From NCBI GenBank assembly GCA_018400255.1, contig JAGYMO010000137.1, positions 1 through 8,102 of the forward strand: a stretch of 8,102 bases of DNA, given 5' to 3'. Origin of the DNA: Deltaproteobacteria bacterium. Lineage in GTDB: Bacteria > Desulfobacterota > DSM-4660 > Desulfatiglandales > B25-G16. Shown here one piece after another: positions 1 through 5,878 of this stretch (within the stretch, counting starts at the first letter, position 1; each line of letters begins with the position of its first letter). Both the position numbers and the translations under genes were made by a program. A model generated the notes under the pieces. That model was not told the DNA's origin and ran no database searches. It worked only from the letters and a program-made list of their open reading frames with translations.

Positions 1-46
1 AGTTCCCACGTTTAACATTCAGGCTTATGGATTCTGTCTTTAGCTA

Positions 47-84
47 TTGAACCTTTGAACCAAGAACGCTGAACCCGTGAACGG
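47..84. repeat. Degenerate GAACC/GAACG tandem array
   Basis: Five copies of GAACC or GAACG start at 49, 57, 64, 71 and 79, giving spacings of 8, 7, 7 and 8 bases. This is a short degenerate minisatellite in noncoding DNA, beyond the 3' end of the minus-strand genes. The regular 7-8 base period makes chance unlikely but not impossible. No function can be read from it. Confidence 0.5.
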
Positions 85-97
85 TTACGAAGTTTTT

Positions 98-235
98 TTA
101 TCTTATTTTTTTACCTATGATGATAGACCCTACGATTATCCCTAACGTTGCTCCTAAGCCTCTAAGCCTTTTCCAGAGCTCCTTCTTCTTTGACCTTTCT
201 TTGCCCTCATTCCTTTTTTCGGAAAATTTGCTCAT
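98..235 (-). CDS. Possible small lysine-rich protein with C-terminal hydrophobic segment (45 aa)
   Basis: An ATG (233-235) opens a 45-codon frame ending in TAA (98-100). Residues 1-25 are strongly basic and hydrophilic (KRNEGKERSKKKELWKR). Residues 28-41 are glycine-rich and hydrophobic (GATLGIIVGSIIIG), and the frame ends KKIR. The layout suggests a tiny tail-anchored or membrane-associated protein, and the composition looks protein-like rather than random. It lies on the same strand as the four-gene run to its right, 315 bases beyond the DUF445 stop, so membership of that transcript is uncertain. The only Shine-Dalgarno-like bases (GGGG at 250-253) are 14 bases from the ATG, which is weak. 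I recognise no family, so this may be a chance frame. Confidence 0.35.
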   Translation of the reverse strand: MSKFSEKRNEGKERSKKKELWKRLRGLGATLGIIVGSIIIGKKIR

Positions 236-311
236 TTTTTATAAGTTGGCCCCAATTATCAAGAGAAAAAAGTGACTGTTTTGTGAAAGAAATTAAACGT
301 AATTTTACATT

Positions 312-340
312 CTTTTAGTCTATTACTAAAGGCTTTTTTT
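312..340 (+). terminator. Rho-independent terminator candidate (plus strand)
   Basis: An 8-bp stem (312-319 with 325-332, including one T-G pair) around a 5-base loop is followed by C and seven T residues (334-340). The T run lies only on the plus-strand side, so it should end plus-strand transcription. No plus-strand gene is visible to its left within the window. It would serve a transcript entering from outside the window or a small RNA. Confidence 0.55.
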
Positions 341-400
341 GTAAAAATTACCGTTAGCTGTTATTTTCCCATAGAAGTTTAATTGCAATTACGTTTATTT

Positions 401-456
401 ATGAGAGCTTTGGAAATTGCCTTCATTTGCGCTCATAAATTTTTCTCGACCCTGCA
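401..456 (+). repeat. Dispersed 56-base intergenic repeat, copy A
   Basis: This stretch aligns without gaps to the reverse complement of 6010-6065 at about 44 of 56 positions. Its left end forms a 9-bp perfect inverted repeat with its middle: ATTTATGAG (398-406) against CTCATAAAT (433-441). Copy B keeps a 7-bp version of the same stem with a T-G pair, so pairing seems preserved despite divergence. It lies about 95 bases beyond the 3' end of the DUF445 gene. No transposase or target duplication is visible. Confidence 0.6.
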
Positions 457-496
457 CGTCTCATTTCGCTGAGGTTTTTCACCCCTTGTGGCAATG

Positions 497-519
497 CCTA
501 CCGCATAATCTGGGTTAAA
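497..519 (+). repeat. 23-base dispersed repeat, copy 1 (GCATAATCTGGGTTAAA core)
   Basis: This site matches 6684-6706 at 22 of 23 positions in the same orientation. Both copies are noncoding, and both are preceded within about 30 bases by TTCAC, so homology may extend with gaps. It lies 41 bases after copy A of the 56-base repeat and may be part of one composite element with it. Confidence 0.6.
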
Positions 520-550
520 GGCCTGATTCCTCGAGCTTTCATATGCTTTT

Positions 551-1399
551 TTATGGCAGAAAAAGAAATAAGGCTGAAAAGCTCATGCCCAGTAAAATTC
601 CAAAAACCTCTAACCAGCTCAGGTGTTCCTTCATATTAGTCTCTATAATATCCCTTATTCTATCCGCCGGATATTCAGATAATTTATCAATAATTGTCAG
701 CCTGGCATTAAAATTTTTAAACAGGAGGGAGGCTAATGGCTCGTGAGAGTTATAGTGTTTTATAAGTAGTCGGTTGTCTTTTTTTAGAAAAAAATCCTCT
801 AACGGCCCTGTCTTTTCCACAACATTATCTATCATAGAATCAGTAATTCTAAATTTTTCTATATAAGTATCAAAATAATCAAGAATTTGATGGGCCAGGG
901 TATCATAATCCTTAATCCCTGTAAAATTTAGTATTTTACCGGTTGTTCCAAGGTTTTCTTTTAATATGGCGACAACCTTGGCGTGAATTGCCCTGGAGTT
1001 TATATGCTCAAGGATGTCGTCCCTGAATTCATCTATTACCATGTTAAGAATATTTCTGATTTTATCGGTATTTATCCTATCAATTAAATTCTTTAATCTT
1101 TCTTGTACTAATTCTATATTTAAGATATGGGTTTCTATGCTCTCAGCCAGGGAGTTAATTATTTCTATTCTATTTTTAAGGATAATCCCTGAGCCAGGAA
1201 GATACCAATATTTTCGGAAAAGCATCTTTATAGCTATTGTATTTGTAAGCCCACCGATGAATCCCCCCAATAATATGACTTTTAGAGGCTTTATAAGGGG
1301 ATATTCGAGTTCGAAGAAATATGATATAATAAATAATATCGCTATTAGTAGAACTGCCTTTGCCCCTATGCTGGAAGTTTTCATGTTGGTGAAGAACAT
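551..1399 (-). CDS. DUF445 family membrane protein
   Basis: This is a 282-residue protein of the DUF445 (YheB/UPF0754-like) family, whose biochemical role is unknown. A hydrophobic segment at residues 11-30 is followed by the family's glycine-rich second segment (about 38-56, GGFIGGLTNTIAIKMLF) and the characteristic 'LPGSGII' turn at 67-73. A long helical, charged middle follows (about 75-260), and a last membrane segment sits at 263-281. The likely topology is membrane anchors at both ends with a soluble helical domain between. It starts 16 bases after the thioredoxin stop, so it is very probably cotranscribed. Neither the ATG at 1397-1399 nor the in-frame ATG at 1382-1384 (residue 6) has a clear Shine-Dalgarno site, so the exact start is uncertain and translation may depend on coupling. 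Confidence 0.85.
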   Translation of the reverse strand: MFFTNMKTSSIGAKAVLLIAILFIISYFFELEYPLIKPLKVILLGGFIGGLTNTIAIKMLFRKYWYLPGSGIILKNRIEIINSLAESIETHILNIELVQERLKNLIDRINTDKIRNILNMVIDEFRDDILEHINSRAIHAKVVAILKENLGTTGKILNFTGIKDYDTLAHQILDYFDTYIEKFRITDSMIDNVVEKTGPLEDFFLKKDNRLLIKHYNSHEPLASLLFKNFNARLTIIDKLSEYPADRIRDIIETNMKEHLSWLEVFGILLGMSFSALFLFLP

Positions 1400-1415
1400 A
1401 TAATAAGCGCTGGAT

Positions 1416-1874
1416 TTAAAGGATAGGTATCAGGCGTTTTTCAATCTCGTTTTTAGGCAGGGCACCTATTAATCGATCAACGAGTTTTCCATTTTTAAAT
1501 ATGAGAAGCGTTGGTATGCTTTGTATTTGAAACTGCGATGCGATCGTCGGGTTTTGGTCTATATCTATTTTTCCAACCTTTATTCTGCCTGCGTATTCGG
1601 ATGCAATTTGTTCTACTATGGGGGAGACCATGTGACAGGGACCGCACCATGGCGCCCAGCAATCTATTAAGACGACACCTGCGAATGATAAAACCTCTGT
1701 GCGGAATGTTGCCTCTGTCAATAGTATTGGGCGATTATTAGTCGTGGAGATTTTAAGTGGCGTCTTACATTTTCCACATACAGGCCTGTCATTAACCCTG
1801 CTTTTTGGCACCCTGTTTTTTGCACCGCAATTAGGGCATGTTATAATAATAGCTTCTTCATGCATTTTATTCAC
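1416..1874 (-). CDS. trxC: Thioredoxin 2 (zinc-ribbon thioredoxin)
   Basis: This 152-residue protein reduces disulfides in cytoplasmic proteins. Residues 10-40 form a zinc ribbon with two CxxC pairs (C13/C16 and C33/C36), the hallmark of thioredoxin 2 (TrxC). The thioredoxin fold follows from about residue 50, with the redox motif WCGPC at 76-80 and the cis-proline loop SIPT with P121. In the E. coli homologue the zinc site tunes redox behaviour and expression responds to oxidative stress; whether that holds here is unknown. The frame opens with GTG (1872-1874), and an in-frame ATG three codons later (1863-1865) is an equally plausible start. GAGGA lies 14 bases before the GTG, which is longer than ideal. 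It follows the omega-amidase stop by 23 bases and precedes the DUF445 gene by 16, so it sits mid-operon. No thioredoxin reductase gene is in the window. Confidence 0.93.
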   Translation of the reverse strand: MNKMHEEAIIITCPNCGAKNRVPKSRVNDRPVCGKCKTPLKISTTNNRPILLTEATFRTEVLSFAGVVLIDCWAPWCGPCHMVSPIVEQIASEYAGRIKVGKIDIDQNPTIASQFQIQSIPTLLIFKNGKLVDRLIGALPKNEIEKRLIPIL

Positions 1875-1897
1875 TTTTTAAGAATTGTTCCTCGTAC

Positions 1898-2662
1898 CTA
1901 AAATTGTCGTATATCCTTTAAAAAAGGGTATGTTGAACGAATTTCCCTGACCTTTTCTGGGTCAATTTCTGCCACAAGTAAGGTTTCTTTTTCTCTACCC
2001 TCGGCTATAGCCTCACCAGATGGATCTATTATAGCAGAACCGCCTATAAAGGAATAGCCGCCTCCTTCACCTATTCGGTTAACACCTATAACATAGCATT
2101 GATTCTCTATAGCGCGCGCTTTCAGCAATGTTTCCCAATGACCCTGCCTTGCATCAGGCCAGGATGCAATGACAATTATTAACATACACCTATCTACTAC
2201 TGCCCTAAAAAGCTCAGGGAATCGCAGATCATAGCAGATAAAACACCCCATAGAAATTCCGTCCAAATTAAATGTCACTGGTCTGTCGCCTGATTCGTAA
2301 CTCGTATCTTCATCTAATATGGATATAAGGTGAGTTTTGGCATAAAGGGCGACATCGTTTCCTTTGCGATCAATGGCGAGGGAGACATTTTGCGGACCTC
2401 CGCTATAACGGCTAAGTACAAGTCCGCCAATCACATTTATGCTGTTTTCACGGGCTATTGATCTTAAAAATTCAGGTGTATCCCCATTGAGTGATTCAAC
2501 TGTAACAGAGGTATCAATGGAAAAGCCTGTAGAAAACATCTCCGGCAAGATTAGCAAGTCAGAGCCAGCCTCCTTTGCCTTCTTGACAAATTTCCTCACC
2601 TTGACATAGTTGGCTTGTCTGTCATGCCATGCTATATCCATTTGCAGTGCAGCTATTTTCAT
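1898..2662 (-). CDS. Carbon-nitrogen hydrolase, omega-amidase-like (nitrilase superfamily)
   Basis: The 254-residue protein carries the nitrilase-superfamily triad: E41 in LPEMF, K109 in AKTHL, and nucleophile C143 in CFICYDLRFPE. Length and motif contexts match the omega-amidase group (E. coli YafV, mammalian NIT2, Bacillus MtnU). These hydrolyse the terminal amide of 2-oxoglutaramate or 2-oxosuccinamate to ammonia and the 2-oxo diacid. The ATG lies inside the aminotransferase stop (ATGA, four-base overlap), and AAGAGG sits about 8 bases upstream within that gene, so the two are translationally coupled. The pairing supports a transaminase/omega-amidase pathway in the cytoplasm: the amidase removes the amide product and pulls transamination forward. 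Another amidase substrate cannot be excluded from sequence, since the superfamily also includes N-carbamoyl and aliphatic amidases. Confidence 0.9.
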   Translation of the reverse strand: MKIAALQMDIAWHDRQANYVKVRKFVKKAKEAGSDLLILPEMFSTGFSIDTSVTVESLNGDTPEFLRSIARENSINVIGGLVLSRYSGGPQNVSLAIDRKGNDVALYAKTHLISILDEDTSYESGDRPVTFNLDGISMGCFICYDLRFPELFRAVVDRCMLIIVIASWPDARQGHWETLLKARAIENQCYVIGVNRIGEGGGYSFIGGSAIIDPSGEAIAEGREKETLLVAEIDPEKVREIRSTYPFLKDIRQF

Positions 2663-3822
2663 TCAAAAAACCTCTTTAGGCGGAGGATTCCCTCCTTCAG
2701 TGTTTCATCCGTTTTACAAAAACAAAATCGTACATATTCCTTTCCCATCGTTCTGTCTTTCCAGAAATAGGATGCCGGAATTGCTGCAACGCCGGCCTTT
2801 TCAGGCAGCATGCGGCAAAAAGTGCTATCTTCCTCGAAACCTAAGGACCTGATATCTGCCATGACATAATATGCACCTTCTGGAAGATAAACATTTAATC
2901 CTGCTTCTTTCAACCCCTCGAATAAAAACATTCTCTTTCTATTGTATGTGTCCAGGAGTTCTGTATAAAAGGTATCTGGAAGATCAATCGCAAATGCCAT
3001 TGCCTCCTGCAGTGCTGACTGCCCACAAAATGTTATGAATTGATGGCTCATGCGCACTGCCTTTGTAAGCTCAGGAGATGCCAAAACGTAACCTATTTTC
3101 CAACCAGTCATAGAAAAGGTTTTTGCGGTGGATGAAATGACAAATGCACGTTCCCTTAACTCCGGTATACTCATGAGGGTTACATGGTTTTTTCCATCAA
3201 AGACTAGGTGTTCATAAACCTCGTCTCCTATAGCAAAGGCGTCATATTTTTCGCATAAAAACCCAATATAGGCAAGTTCCTCCCTTGTAAAGACCTTTCC
3301 ACAAGGGTTTTGTGGGTTATTTATTACTATAGCCCTGGTTTTTGGGCTAAAGGCCGCCGCTAATTCTTTTTCAGGCAGTTCAAACTGAGGGCCTCGAAGG
3401 GTTACATAGCGAACATTTGCATTTGCCAAGGCAGCCACTGGCGGATAGGTATCGTAAAATGGCTCAAGTAATATGACCTCATCACCAGGCTCCAATATAC
3501 CCATCATTGTTGCGTATAAACCCTCTGTAGCCCCTGAGGTTACAGTTATTTCCTTTTCAGTGTCTACATCAACATCGTAAAAGCGTTTCATTTTATGGGC
3601 TATTGCTCGACGCAGCTCAACTATACCCTCAGAGGCGATATATTGGTTTGGCCCCCTCATGATACACTCTGCCGCCTTAGCTTTAATATAATCAGGCCCA
3701 TCAAAGTCTGGTGCTCCCTGCGAAAGGTTAACCGCATTATACGTTTTTGCAATAGCATTTATTTCTGTAAAGATAGTTGTCCCAAATGGTCTCAGGGCCT
3801 TATTTATAATCGATCTGTTCAC
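2659..3822 (-). CDS. PLP-dependent class I/II aminotransferase (glutamine/methionine aminotransferase-like)
   Basis: This is a full-length 387-residue fold-type I aminotransferase. Visible landmarks are the substrate-loop SQGAPDF near 34-40, SGATEG at 96-101, N172 in NNPQNPCG, D200 and Y203 in GDEVYEHLVF (contacts to the PLP ring nitrogen and oxygen), and the Schiff-base lysine K234 in SSTAKTFSMTGWKIGY. R365 in YVRFCF probably binds the substrate carboxylate. The closest recalled groups are YbdL/glutamine transaminase K and MtnE, which use glutamine, methionine or aromatic residues. The four-base overlap with an omega-amidase gene favours glutamine or asparagine as amino donor, possibly for 4-methylthio-2-oxobutanoate in methionine salvage. 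No other salvage gene is present to confirm this. The start is GTG, with AAAGGGA about 8 bases upstream. It is the first gene of the minus-strand run, behind a promoter candidate at 3926-3955. Confidence 0.93.
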   Translation of the reverse strand: MNRSIINKALRPFGTTIFTEINAIAKTYNAVNLSQGAPDFDGPDYIKAKAAECIMRGPNQYIASEGIVELRRAIAHKMKRFYDVDVDTEKEITVTSGATEGLYATMMGILEPGDEVILLEPFYDTYPPVAALANANVRYVTLRGPQFELPEKELAAAFSPKTRAIVINNPQNPCGKVFTREELAYIGFLCEKYDAFAIGDEVYEHLVFDGKNHVTLMSIPELRERAFVISSTAKTFSMTGWKIGYVLASPELTKAVRMSHQFITFCGQSALQEAMAFAIDLPDTFYTELLDTYNRKRMFLFEGLKEAGLNVYLPEGAYYVMADIRSLGFEEDSTFCRMLPEKAGVAAIPASYFWKDRTMGKEYVRFCFCKTDETLKEGILRLKRFFE

Positions 3823-3843
3823 TTTTTTATCCCTTTATGCAAA

Positions 3844-3861
3844 ATTAAGGATTTCCTTAAT
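3844..3861 (-). promoter_or_regulatory. Perfect 7-bp dyad in the aminotransferase leader
   Basis: ATTAAGG and CCTTAAT flank a 4-base spacer, 7 bases upstream of the AAAGGG ribosome site (3831-3836) of the aminotransferase and downstream of the predicted transcript start. It could be an RNA hairpin next to the ribosome site or a small operator. Its CCTT could also pair with the AAGG of the ribosome site, an alternative fold that is only inference. Confidence 0.35.
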
Positions 3862-3925
3862 AGATTCCAGGCTATCAGATGATCCCGAAGGAAGATTACT
3901 AAATGGGGCTCAAGAATTTAAAGGC

Positions 3926-3955
3926 AGTATACAAGAAGTCATGGTGTAGGGTCAA
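3926..3955 (-). promoter_or_regulatory. Sigma-70-type promoter for the minus-strand operon
   Basis: Read on the minus strand, TTGACC (3950-3955) and TATACT (3926-3931) are separated by 18 bases. Transcription would begin near 3919, leaving a leader of about 97 bases before the aminotransferase GTG. It is the best-scoring promoter by eye for this gene run. Confidence 0.6.
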
Positions 3956-3990
3956 GATGTAAGAAGATTAGTTAAGGATGAGATCCACTT

Positions 3991-4025
3991 AGCTGCGGTA
4001 ATAAAACTATTAGGCCGGCTTTTTT
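3991..4025 (+). terminator. Imperfect terminator-like hairpin (plus strand)
   Basis: TAATA and TATTA pair around an AAAC loop. CGG with CCG and AGC with GCT extend the stem past small bulges, and six T residues (4020-4025) follow. It is less regular than the hairpin at 312-340. It would end plus-strand transcription just before the promoter at 4036-4065, although no intact plus-strand gene lies upstream. It may insulate the downstream gene or be fortuitous. Confidence 0.35.
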
Positions 4026-4035
4026 GTTTATCCTA

Positions 4036-4065
4036 TTGACGGGGAAGCAATTTATACGTTATATT
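4036..4065 (+). promoter_or_regulatory. Sigma-70-type promoter upstream of the MBL-fold hydrolase
   Basis: TTGACG (4036-4041) and TATATT (4060-4065) are separated by 18 bases, predicting a start near 4072. This leaves an unusually long leader of about 225 bases before the hydrolase ATG. It is divergent from the promoter at 3926-3955, with about 80 bases between the two -35 elements. Confidence 0.5.
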
Positions 4066-4071
4066 TTAGGC

Positions 4072-4298
4072 TACACAATTTTTATACTTATTTAATAAAA
4101 ATGATGGAATATAATGCAGATTTGAGAATTTTTTCTACATTCTATCTAACGCCTAATCATGACTTAGGCAAAGGGGTAGAGATTTCAGGAAGAAGGCTAT
4201 TTTTTAAAAAGTGGGGAGAATTATATATTATAACCTGACCTAAATGCCGATTTTCACATGATCGAAAGGTCAATGAAGAAAAATGTGAGGAACTATTG
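4072..4298 (+). other. Long leader of the MBL-fold hydrolase gene
   Basis: This is noncoding by my reading. It holds a 6-bp hairpin (GCCTAA 4151-4156 with TTAGGC 4164-4169, 7-base loop) without a T run, so it is not a simple terminator. Near its end, a nine-codon frame with its stop (4273-4299: ATG, eight residues MKKNVRNY, TGA) has GAAAGG just upstream. Its TGA overlaps the hydrolase ATG by one base, which would allow translational coupling. A 45-codon open frame at 4101-4238 has no ribosome site and no recognisable content. I do not recognise a known riboswitch class. Confidence 0.3.
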
Positions 4299-4928
4299 AT
4301 GGATATTGAACAGATGAAAGTAGGGTTCATGGAGGTATTTTGTTATATAGTGTCATGCCCAAACACAAAGGAAGCCCTTGTAATTGATCCTGCCGGAGAT
4401 GAAGAAGCTATTGTTTTAAGGATAAAGGAAAGGGGCCTTAACCTAAAATATATCGTTAATACCCACGGCCATCCTGACCACACATGTGGCAATTTTAAGA
4501 TGAAGGCCCTTACAGGCGCAAAGATAGTCATCCACGAACTTGATGAGCAGATGTTCAATGGTGCTCATGGGAAAGAGATTGCCCGACAGTGGGGTTTTAC
4601 ACCTTCCCCGCCGGCTGATATAAGGGTAAAGGATGGAGATTCTTTTACGATTGGGGACGTTTCCCTCAGTGTCATACATACACCAGGCCATAGCCCTGGA
4701 GGAATATGTTTGCTTGGAGAGGGAAATCTTTTTTCAGGCGACACACTTTTTGTCGGTGCAATTGGAAGAACAGACCTGCCAGGCGCATCGACGGAACAGT
4801 TTATGAAATCAATAAGGGCCAGGCTGCTTACCCTGCCTGGCGAGACCATTGTGTGGCCAGGGCACGACTATGGCATTAGGCCTCATTCTACAATTCAGGA
4901 TGAGATACGGACAAATCCTTGGCTTTAA
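4299..4928 (+). CDS. Metallo-beta-lactamase-fold hydrolase (YcbL/glyoxalase II-like)
   Basis: This 209-residue enzyme has a complete dinuclear metal site: THGHPDH with H56, H58, D60 and H61, then H131 in TPGHSPGG, D148 in FSGDTLF and H189 in WPGHDYG. Such single-domain proteins (E. coli YcbL is similar in length) hydrolyse thioesters such as S-lactoylglutathione or other small esters. They lack the C-terminal helical substrate domain of classic glyoxalase II, as does this one, so the true substrate is open. No rhodanese or sulfur-dioxygenase partner is fused or adjacent. A TTG at 4296 is in frame one codon earlier, but the ATG at 4299 sits 8 bases after GAGG (4287-4290) and is preferred. The end, NPWL, matches the usual C-terminus of the family. 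It probably acts in the cytoplasm, since no signal peptide is visible. Confidence 0.92.
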   Translation: MDIEQMKVGFMEVFCYIVSCPNTKEALVIDPAGDEEAIVLRIKERGLNLKYIVNTHGHPDHTCGNFKMKALTGAKIVIHELDEQMFNGAHGKEIARQWGFTPSPPADIRVKDGDSFTIGDVSLSVIHTPGHSPGGICLLGEGNLFSGDTLFVGAIGRTDLPGASTEQFMKSIRARLLTLPGETIVWPGHDYGIRPHSTIQDEIRTNPWL

Positions 4929-5000
4929 TGAAATTTTTTTACAGTATTGATTAGGACTGTCTGACATTACTTATTATCTGACAAGAAGGGGGGGTATTTA

Positions 5001-5294
5001 ATGGACGAAGCTATTAAAAAAGACCAATGGGTTTGGGCTATAGTGCAGGACCCTGAAGGTAATGAACATTTTTTAGGACAGACTGATAAACAGGATAATG
5101 CGCCCTTTATATTAACATTTTTAAAGAAGGATGATGCCTCGGATTGCCTAAATATCCTTACACTTGAAAAAGGACATAAATATGAAGTCCAGGCAATAAT
5201 GTATGAAGAGCTGAAAAAAGAGGCTGTTTCCAATGGCTTTAAAATATATATATTGAATGCGTCTGGTCAAATACTCGAAAGAATCAATCCTTAG
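5001..5294 (+). CDS. Conserved-looking small protein of unknown function (97 aa)
   Basis: The frame starts with ATG behind an excellent ribosome site (AAGGGGGGG, ending 6 bases before it) and ends in TAG. The product looks like a small acidic alpha/beta domain: a strand at residues 10-16 (WVWAIVQ), FLGQ at 24-27, FILTFLKK at 36-43, a helix at about 44-55, YEVQAIMYEELKKEA at 61-75, and a last strand at 80-86 (FKIYILN). It has no signal peptide, membrane segment or obvious catalytic motif. It recalls roughly 95-residue SseB-like hypothetical proteins of delta-proteobacterial genomes, but this is memory, not a search. The 72-base gap from the hydrolase stop holds a small dyad (ACAGT 4941-4945 with ACTGT 4956-4960) and a direct repeat TCTGACA (4960-4966 and 4977-4983). 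It may therefore have its own promoter. Confidence 0.8.
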   Translation: MDEAIKKDQWVWAIVQDPEGNEHFLGQTDKQDNAPFILTFLKKDDASDCLNILTLEKGHKYEVQAIMYEELKKEAVSNGFKIYILNASGQILERINP

Positions 5295-5419
5295 TTATTT
5301 GACAGATATATAGATTTATACCGGGGTACGACATAATGGAGGTTTTTATAGTAGAAAAACTATGATTATACCTTTCTAAATAGATAAAGGGTGTTGGAGG
5401 TAGGATATCAGTTTGAATT

Positions 5420-5845
5420 ATGAGCCATAAAGGAACGTTCAAAAAAATTGGAAAGTCAAAAAAGCAAATGTATGGGCCACGGAAGATTATTGTTTGTGGA
5501 TATCCTATAGCAGAGCAAAATTCAATACTTTCCTTGATTCAAGGGCTTAAATCTGATTATATACCGGCTATTTTTGCTACAGAATGTAATTTAAATAGCT
5601 CACTTAAGGATATAATGAAGTTAAACGATAACTATGGCCTCGGTGAATTTTCAAATATGAAGAGGGCTATTATTATGTCAGGTTTAACTCAGCAAGAGCT
5701 TCAAAAATTTATGACAGCGTATAAATCTGCTGGTTTGCCATCACAGCTCTGGGCCGGCTTAACGCCAATCTCTGAAACCTGGCTACTTAAAACCCTTCTT
5801 GATGAGTTATCAGCGGAGGCAGAGGCGTTTAAGAAACTTCATTAA
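5420..5845 (+). CDS. DUF3783 domain-containing protein
   Basis: The 141-residue protein ends in a DUF3783 domain at about residues 80-134: RAIIMSGLTQQELQKFM, then AGLPSQLWAGLTPISETWLL, then LLDELSAEAEA. The function of DUF3783 is not established. It is compact, with a strongly conserved W at the 'LWAGLTPISETW' segment (110-121). The N-terminus is basic (residues 1-21) and leads into a hydrophobic strand, RKIIVCGYPI, at 21-30 and an IPAIFATE segment at 48-55. This suggests a degenerate first domain or repeat of the same fold. No membrane segment or signal peptide is visible. An in-frame TGA at 5414 forces the start to ATG 5420 or later. The best ribosome-site sequence (GGAGGTAGGA, 5396-5405) is 14-19 bases away, which is unusually far. 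Confidence 0.85.
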   Translation: MSHKGTFKKIGKSKKQMYGPRKIIVCGYPIAEQNSILSLIQGLKSDYIPAIFATECNLNSSLKDIMKLNDNYGLGEFSNMKRAIIMSGLTQQELQKFMTAYKSAGLPSQLWAGLTPISETWLLKTLLDELSAEAEAFKKLH

Positions 5846-5878
5846 CGTAATGAAAGTCTTGCGCAAATCATGGAAATT

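Noticed and set aside
1014..1403. 129-codon plus-strand frame opposite the DUF445 gene
   Set aside because: It is the antisense shadow of a well-supported family member and has no recognisable domain or ribosome site.
4101..4238. 45-codon frame in the leader of the MBL hydrolase gene
   Set aside because: It has no ribosome site and no recognisable family. Its length is unremarkable for AT-rich noncoding DNA.
5299..5304. TTGACA resembling a perfect -35 element upstream of the DUF3783 gene
   Set aside because: At 16-19 bases downstream the sequence is GC-rich (CCGGGGT) with no -10 hexamer.
5336..5379. Two tiny overlapping frames (MEVFIVEKL and MIIPF)
   Set aside because: They are too short to distinguish from chance; the only nearby ribosome-site-like sequence (GGGG) is badly spaced.
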